Of a DNA stretch of 9,293 bases, positions 5,479-9,293 are shown in pieces. The notes under the pieces are model-generated. The model worked only from the letters and a program-made list of their open reading frames with translations. It was not told the DNA's origin and did no database searches. Source of the stretch: an uncultured Collinsella sp. (lineage in GTDB: Bacteria; Actinomycetota; Coriobacteriia; Coriobacteriales; Coriobacteriaceae); the NCBI GenBank assembly GCA_937981515.1, contig CALJNY010000343.1:1-9293 (forward strand), in the 5' to 3' direction. Position 1 is the first letter of the stretch; the number at the start of each line of letters is the position of its first letter. Both the position numbers and the translations under genes were made by a program.

Positions 5479-7668
5479 ATGAAGAACATCCTGCATCTGT
5501 TTAAGCGCGATGTCCAAAATGTGTCTCGCTCCGTAATCGGCTTGGTTGTCGTGATGGGCCTCGTTATCGTACCGTGCCTGTACGCGTGGTTTAACATCGC
5601 CGGCAGCTGGGACCCGTACGGCAACACCGGCAATCTTAAGATCGCCGTGGTCAACACCGATGAGGGTTACGAGAGCGATCTGATCCCCGTTGAGGTCAAC
5701 GTGGGTGAAAACGTGACCGCCACCCTGCGCGGCAACGAGAGCTTCGATTGGGTTGTACTCAACAATCGAGAAATGGCCATCGAGGGCGTCAAATCGGGCG
5801 CATACTATGCGGCTGTCGTTATCCCTAAGACGTTTAGTGCCGATATGATGACGCTCTTTTCGACCGACGTGAAGCATGCCGATATCGAGTTCTACGAGAA
5901 TCAGAAGGCCAACGCCATTGCCCAGATCGTGACCGAGAAAGGGTCGAGTGCCGTCCAGAGCCAAGTCAACGAGACCTTTACCAAGACCATTACGACCATC
6001 GGTCTTAAAACCGTGTCCAGCCTGCTCGACTACATGAGCACCGATCAAGTGAGCAACTTTATCGCCAACCTGTCCTCGACGCTCGGCGATTCGGTCCAGG
6101 ACCTGCAAGACGTTCAGGCCAGCGCAACGTCGCTGGCGGGCATTTTGAGTTCCACGTCCGATTCGCTGACGTCGGCGGGCGGTATGCTCAAGCAGACGGG
6201 CACGGTCGATGAGTCGACTAAGCAGCTGATGGAGCATGCCAAGAGCGGTATGAGCGATTCCAAGGAAGCGCTGAAGGACGCCAACGACGCCATCAACGCC
6301 GCGATTGACGGAAGCGCGGGCTCGTTTGACAACGTGTCCGCCGAGCTTGCGAAGGCATTTGATGCCGCGAATCAACATGTCGACCTTACAGTGTCCCAGC
6401 TCAACGATGCCGCGGCGGCGCTCAACACGCGTGCCGACGATATCGACGCCACGGCCGACCAGCTCCGCAGCTTTGCCGATCAGGTGACTGACGAAAAGCT
6501 CCAGGACAGCCTCAAGTCTGTGGCAACATCGCTGAGCAGAATCGCGGTGGAGTATCGCAATAACGCCAAGGACCTGACGGCAACCGCAAAGTCCCTTTCT
6601 GACAGCATGGCAGAAGTTAACAAGTCGCGTGCCGAGGTCGATCAGGCAATCGCGGATGCCAAGGCTGGTATCTCGGGCGCCAAGACTGACTACGACTCTA
6701 CGTTTTCGGTCAAGGCCAAAGAACTCAAGAAGACTATTTCGGGCGTTCTGGATTCACTCAACGGTATCTCGGGCGATCTGGATAGTGCCGTAGACGGTCT
6801 GACCGACGCATCCGGTTCGCTGGCAAAGGGCCTCTCTAAGGCTGCAAAGCTCGTCAACAAGGCTTCTGACCAGCTGGGCGAGGCGGCGGACAAGATTAGC
6901 GCTTTCAAGGACGAGCTCGATGGTGCCCTTATGTCGGACGATCTGGCCACGATCAAGACGATGATCGGCAACGACCCCGATGGTTTGGCCGCGTCGCTTT
7001 CCGGTCCCGTCGCGCTCGACCGCAAGCCGGTCTATCCGATCCGCAATTACGGCTCTGCCATGGCGCCGTTCTACACGATCCTGTCGCTCTGGGTCGGCTC
7101 GATCGTGCTGGCTGCCATGATGAAGGTTTCGGTCGACGATGAGCTCATCAACGAGCTCATCCCCGTGCGCCTGCACGAGATCTATCTGGGCCGTTACCTG
7201 TTCTTTGGCGGTCTGGCCCTGCTGCAGGCAACACTCGTATGCGCGGGCGATATCCTGTTCTTTGGCATCCAGTGCGACAACCCGCTGCAGTTTGTGCTGG
7301 CGGGCTGGGTCGCGAGCCTCGTGTTCTCCAATATCGTCTACACGCTTACGGTGTCGTTTGGCGATATCGGTAAGGCACTTGCTGTCGTGCTGTTGGTTAT
7401 GCAGGTCGGTGGTTCGGGCGGCACGTTCCCCATCGAGATGACCGGCCCCGTGTTCCAGGCAATCTATCCGTTCCTGCCGTTTACCCACGGCATCAACGCC
7501 ATGCATGCCGCCATGGCCGGTGCCTACCATATGGAGTACTGGATTGAGCTGGGCATTCTGACGAGCTATCTGATTCCGTCGCTGGCCCTGGGCGTGGTCT
7601 TCCGCCGCCCAGTCATCAAAGCCAACGACTGGATCATCGAAAAGCTTGAAAGCACGAAACTTATTTAG
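5479..7668 (+). CDS. YhgE/Pip-family membrane protein (second paralog)
   Basis: A 729-residue paralog of the preceding protein with the ordinary family architecture. TM1 (about 18-37) is followed by YAWFNIAGSWDPYGNT, nearly identical to the first protein's signature. The extracytoplasmic region (about 38-530) is helical and low in aromatic residues, with Leu/Ala/Ser/Asp-rich repeats such as LDSAVDGLTDASGSLAKGL, related to the LxxG heptads common in this family. Five C-terminal segments (about 531-552, 573-592, 604-624, 633-650 and 691-710) include APFYTILSLWVG and PFTHGIN. The protein ends soon after the last segment at LESTKLI, so it lacks the extension of its neighbour. The role is unknown; cell-envelope transport, surface assembly or phage reception are all reported or proposed for relatives. 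The start is firm because of the strong ribosome binding site and direct abutment. Two such genes in tight tandem suggest a heteromeric complex, which is inference. Confidence 0.93.
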   Translation: MKNILHLFKRDVQNVSRSVIGLVVVMGLVIVPCLYAWFNIAGSWDPYGNTGNLKIAVVNTDEGYESDLIPVEVNVGENVTATLRGNESFDWVVLNNREMAIEGVKSGAYYAAVVIPKTFSADMMTLFSTDVKHADIEFYENQKANAIAQIVTEKGSSAVQSQVNETFTKTITTIGLKTVSSLLDYMSTDQVSNFIANLSSTLGDSVQDLQDVQASATSLAGILSSTSDSLTSAGGMLKQTGTVDESTKQLMEHAKSGMSDSKEALKDANDAINAAIDGSAGSFDNVSAELAKAFDAANQHVDLTVSQLNDAAAALNTRADDIDATADQLRSFADQVTDEKLQDSLKSVATSLSRIAVEYRNNAKDLTATAKSLSDSMAEVNKSRAEVDQAIADAKAGISGAKTDYDSTFSVKAKELKKTISGVLDSLNGISGDLDSAVDGLTDASGSLAKGLSKAAKLVNKASDQLGEAADKISAFKDELDGALMSDDLATIKTMIGNDPDGLAASLSGPVALDRKPVYPIRNYGSAMAPFYTILSLWVGSIVLAAMMKVSVDDELINELIPVRLHEIYLGRYLFFGGLALLQATLVCAGDILFFGIQCDNPLQFVLAGWVASLVFSNIVYTLTVSFGDIGKALAVVLLVMQVGGSGGTFPIEMTGPVFQAIYPFLPFTHGINAMHAAMAGAYHMEYWIELGILTSYLIPSLALGVVFRRPVIKANDWIIEKLESTKLI

Positions 7669-7730
7669 TGCAACAGCGTGACATTGACGAAACATTGAGG
7701 TTTACTCTGCCGACGCTTTAGTGCGGTGAA

Positions 7731-7760
7731 TTGCGGTGTGACGTTGGTTGTTGCTACAGT
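7731..7760 (+). promoter_or_regulatory. Candidate promoter between the YhgE/Pip operon and the EamA gene
   Basis: TTGCGG (7731-7736) and TACAGT (7755-7760), 18 bases apart, fit a vegetative promoter moderately well. Transcription from it would begin at about 7766-7768, inside the left arm of the hairpin at 7763-7775. So either this promoter is spurious, or the transcript starts in a structure that would otherwise end the upstream operon. A weaker alternative, TTGACC (7800-7805) with CATACG (7823-7828), lies past the hairpin. Confidence 0.3.
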
Positions 7761-7762
7761 AG

Positions 7763-7801
7763 CGGGGCGTGCCGGGGGTCCGGCGCGTCCCGTTTTTATT
7801 T
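7763..7801 (+). terminator. Intrinsic terminator of the YhgE/Pip operon
   Basis: A continuous 13-pair stem (7763-7775 with 7780-7792, including two G-U pairs) closes a GGGT loop and is followed by TTTTTATTT (7793-7801). It lies 94 bases after the stop of the second YhgE/Pip gene and 67 bases before the EamA start. It is most simply the operon terminator; an attenuator role for the downstream gene is the alternative. Confidence 0.8.
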
Positions 7802-7868
7802 GACCATGAGGCGGCATGCAGCCATACGCGTGCGGACACCACGCCCAGTTTGAGTGTGAGGATGTTCC

Positions 7869-8840
7869 ATGGCCCAATACGCTGCCAACGAAATCGAAAA
7901 CATGCCCGATAGCCCTGTTGCTCGCGAGGACCTGGGCGCGGGCGGCACCTCCCGTGGTGCCGGTGCTCGTTCGCCGTTGTTCTGGAAAGTTCTACTGCTT
8001 TCGGTGGCGATTATCTGGGGCTACTCCTTTACCACTATGAAGGACGCGCTCGACACCATTCCGGTGTTCGAACTGCTCTATATTCGTTTTCTTCCCGCGG
8101 TGCTGGTCATGCTTGTTATCTTTCGCAAACGCATCGCCGCCCACCTTAACGCTCGCAATCTGATTGTCGGTCTGAGCATGGGCGCGCTCATGTGGGCAGC
8201 CTATGCCTTGCAGACGGTCGGTCTGGCGCACACCACAGCGGGCAAGAACGCGTTTTTGACGGGAACATACTGCATCCTCGTGCCCTTTGCGAGCTATTTT
8301 CTGAGCGGCGAAAAACTCACCCGCTATAACCTGGGCGCGGCACTGCTGTGCTTGGCGGGCATTGGCTTGGTGGCGCTCGATAGCGTCGAGTTCAACATCG
8401 GTGATGCCATCACGCTGGGCGGTGCGGTTTTCTTTGCCATTCAGATGTCGGTGACGGCCAAGTACGGCCGAAAGATGGACATCAACGTCATCACGTTTTG
8501 GATGTTTGTGGGCAATGGCGTCTTGAGCCTTATCTCGTCGCTGTTGTTCGAGACCCAAGCGCCCGCGTCCGTGTGGACGCCGAGCTTTATCGGCGTGATG
8601 GCCTTTCTCTCGGTGGGCTGCACGTGCGTGGCGCTGCTCATCCAAAACGTCGGCTTGGCGCACGTCCCGGCCTCGACGGGCTCATTGCTCCTATCGATGG
8701 AGTCCCCCTCGGGTGTGTTGTTTTCGGTGCTGCTGATGGGGGAGGCGCTCACTTCGCGTCTGCTCGCCGGCTTCGTCCTCATCTTCTTGTCGATCATCTT
8801 GAGCGAGACACATTTCGATTTTTTGCGCCGAAATAATTGA
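7869..8840 (+). CDS. EamA/DMT-superfamily transporter
   Basis: A 323-residue inner-membrane protein of the drug/metabolite transporter superfamily, with the usual two EamA repeats of about five membrane segments each. Residues 1-38 are a polar, Gly/Ala/Ser-rich cytoplasmic leader. The first repeat starts at about 40 and carries the typical WGYSF motif (50-54). The second begins at about 178 (GDAITLGG) and contains the conserved ESPSGVLFS...GE segment (about 278-295). The family exports amino acids, metabolites or drugs, or takes up sugars and nucleosides. The substrate cannot be named from sequence. ATG 7869 follows TGAGGA (7857-7862) by 6 bases. The gene stands alone between two strong terminators, so it is probably its own transcription unit. 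Confidence 0.93.
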   Translation: MAQYAANEIENMPDSPVAREDLGAGGTSRGAGARSPLFWKVLLLSVAIIWGYSFTTMKDALDTIPVFELLYIRFLPAVLVMLVIFRKRIAAHLNARNLIVGLSMGALMWAAYALQTVGLAHTTAGKNAFLTGTYCILVPFASYFLSGEKLTRYNLGAALLCLAGIGLVALDSVEFNIGDAITLGGAVFFAIQMSVTAKYGRKMDINVITFWMFVGNGVLSLISSLLFETQAPASVWTPSFIGVMAFLSVGCTCVALLIQNVGLAHVPASTGSLLLSMESPSGVLFSVLLMGEALTSRLLAGFVLIFLSIILSETHFDFLRRNN

Positions 8841-8863
8841 GCACAATTGTAAACAACTTGTTG

Positions 8864-8890
8864 CGCCGCCCTCCTGGGGCGGCGTTTTTT
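8864..8890 (+). terminator. Intrinsic terminator after the EamA gene
   Basis: A perfect 8-bp GC-only stem (8864-8871 with 8877-8884) closes a TCCTG loop and is followed by six T residues (8885-8890). This is a classic rho-independent terminator, starting 23 bases after the TGA stop. Confidence 0.9.
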
Positions 8891-8901
8891 ATGTAACGCC
8901 C

Positions 8902-8928
8902 TTACAGTTATGCCTTGCACTTTAGACT
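8902..8928 (+). promoter_or_regulatory. Weak candidate promoter of the amidohydrolase gene
   Basis: TTACAG (8902-8907) and TAGACT (8923-8928) are 15 bases apart, a short spacing. TTGCAC at 8915-8920 is a better -35 match but has no good -10 partner. Since a strong terminator lies just upstream, a promoter is expected between 8891 and about 8955; which boxes are used is unclear. Confidence 0.25.
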
Positions 8929-8968
8929 ATCAAAGTGTTTGCTGCACAAATAATACTGGAGGGCATCT

Positions 8969-9293
8969 ATGGCACCAGCTCAGTCCAATCTTCAACCGCA
9001 ACCAGCGCCCAAGGCCACCCAGGCAGCGCAAGCCGCTATCGGTGACGGTCTTGTTGCCGAGGCTCAAGCTTTTGCAGACAAACTTGCTGCGTGGCGCCAC
9101 GACCTGCATCAGACGCCCGAGTTGGGTAATCGCCTTCCGCAAACCTCTGCGTATATCCAGGCACGTCTGACCGAGATGGGCATCCCGTTTGCCACGCTCG
9201 TCGACGGCTCCTGTGTTGTGGGCCTTATTGGTGCTGGTGCGGCCGTGGCGGCCCAGGGCAACGGTATGTGCACGGACGATCAGGCCGGCACGG
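8969..9293 (+). CDS. M20-family amidohydrolase/peptidase, 5' part only
   Basis: The reading frame opens at ATG 8969, five bases after GGAGGG (8958-8963), and continues to the right edge without a stop, giving 108 codons. After a Pro/Gln/Ala-rich leader (1-24) and a helical stretch it shows WRHDLHQTPELG (42-53). This is the RxxxHxxPEL signature at the start of the M20D catalytic domain, found in hippurate hydrolase and N-acyl-amino-acid or indole-acetyl-amino-acid amidohydrolases, which hydrolyse amide bonds with two metal ions. The metal-binding His, Asp and Glu residues would lie beyond the window, so activity and substrate cannot be judged. After VVGLIG (residues 86-91) an Ala/Gly-rich stretch occurs where relatives usually move quickly to the ALRADMD-type motif, suggesting a small insertion. 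Confidence 0.85.
   Translation, partial: MAPAQSNLQPQPAPKATQAAQAAIGDGLVAEAQAFADKLAAWRHDLHQTPELGNRLPQTSAYIQARLTEMGIPFATLVDGSCVVGLIGAGAAVAAQGNGMCTDDQAGT

Noticed and set aside
4288..6378. A 696-codon open frame on the minus strand across both YhgE/Pip genes
   Set aside because: The translation is rich in His, Arg, Asp and Gln with no recognisable domain and spans the junction of two well-supported genes. It reflects codon bias that avoids stops in this frame.
2713..7668. A type VII secretion locus
   Set aside because: The YhgE/Pip proteins resemble EsaA/YueB in layout only. No EssC-type ATPase, WXG100 protein or other component is in the window.
7816..8040. A 74-codon frame overlapping the start of the EamA gene
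   Set aside because: It is out of frame with a clear membrane transporter, lacks a ribosome binding site and shows no conserved feature.
8910..9170. An 86-codon frame overlapping the start of the amidohydrolase gene
   Set aside because: The frame starting at 8969 has a good ribosome binding site and the M20 signature; the other frame has neither.

Overview
The window reads as moderately GC-rich actinobacterial DNA. The protein sequences, the codon use and the style of the intergenic hairpins most resemble Coriobacteriia, Collinsella-like. That placement is inference, since no rRNA or other marker gene is present. All five supported genes lie on the + strand: htpG, two tandem YhgE/Pip-family membrane proteins, an EamA-family transporter, and the 5' part of an M20-family amidohydrolase that runs off the right edge.

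Layout. Positions 1-223 are a comparatively AT-rich upstream/leader region with a terminator-like hairpin 30 bases before htpG. htpG (224-2248) is complete and keeps the Hsp90 ATP-binding residues. After it comes a 464-base gap that is much more structured than an ordinary spacer. It holds two tandem 40-bp palindromic units with compensatory base changes, then a 100-bp inverted repeat that encloses an intrinsic terminator, then an AT-richer stretch with two operator-like dyads ahead of the next gene.

The centre (about 2713-7668) is a two-gene operon of YhgE/Pip-family proteins. Both have one N-terminal membrane segment, a very large Ala/Ser/Leu-rich extracytoplasmic helical domain and a C-terminal ABC-2-like membrane domain. 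The first also carries two extra membrane segments and a hydrophilic tail. The stop codon of the first gene directly abuts the ATG of the second, and a textbook Shine-Dalgarno sequence lies inside the end of the first gene, so the two are very probably translated together and may act as a pair. Relatives include the Lactococcus phage-infection protein Pip. The membrane layout also resembles EsaA/YueB of type VIIb secretion systems, but no other secretion gene is in view.

A strong terminator separates this operon from a 10-segment EamA/DMT transporter gene (7869-8840), which ends in another strong terminator. The last gene starts at 8969 with a good ribosome binding site and shows the N-terminal RxxxHxxPEL signature of M20 amidohydrolases. 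I see no tRNA, rRNA, CRISPR array or complete mobile element. The parts most worth a second look are the structured module after htpG and the coupled, asymmetric YhgE/Pip pair.
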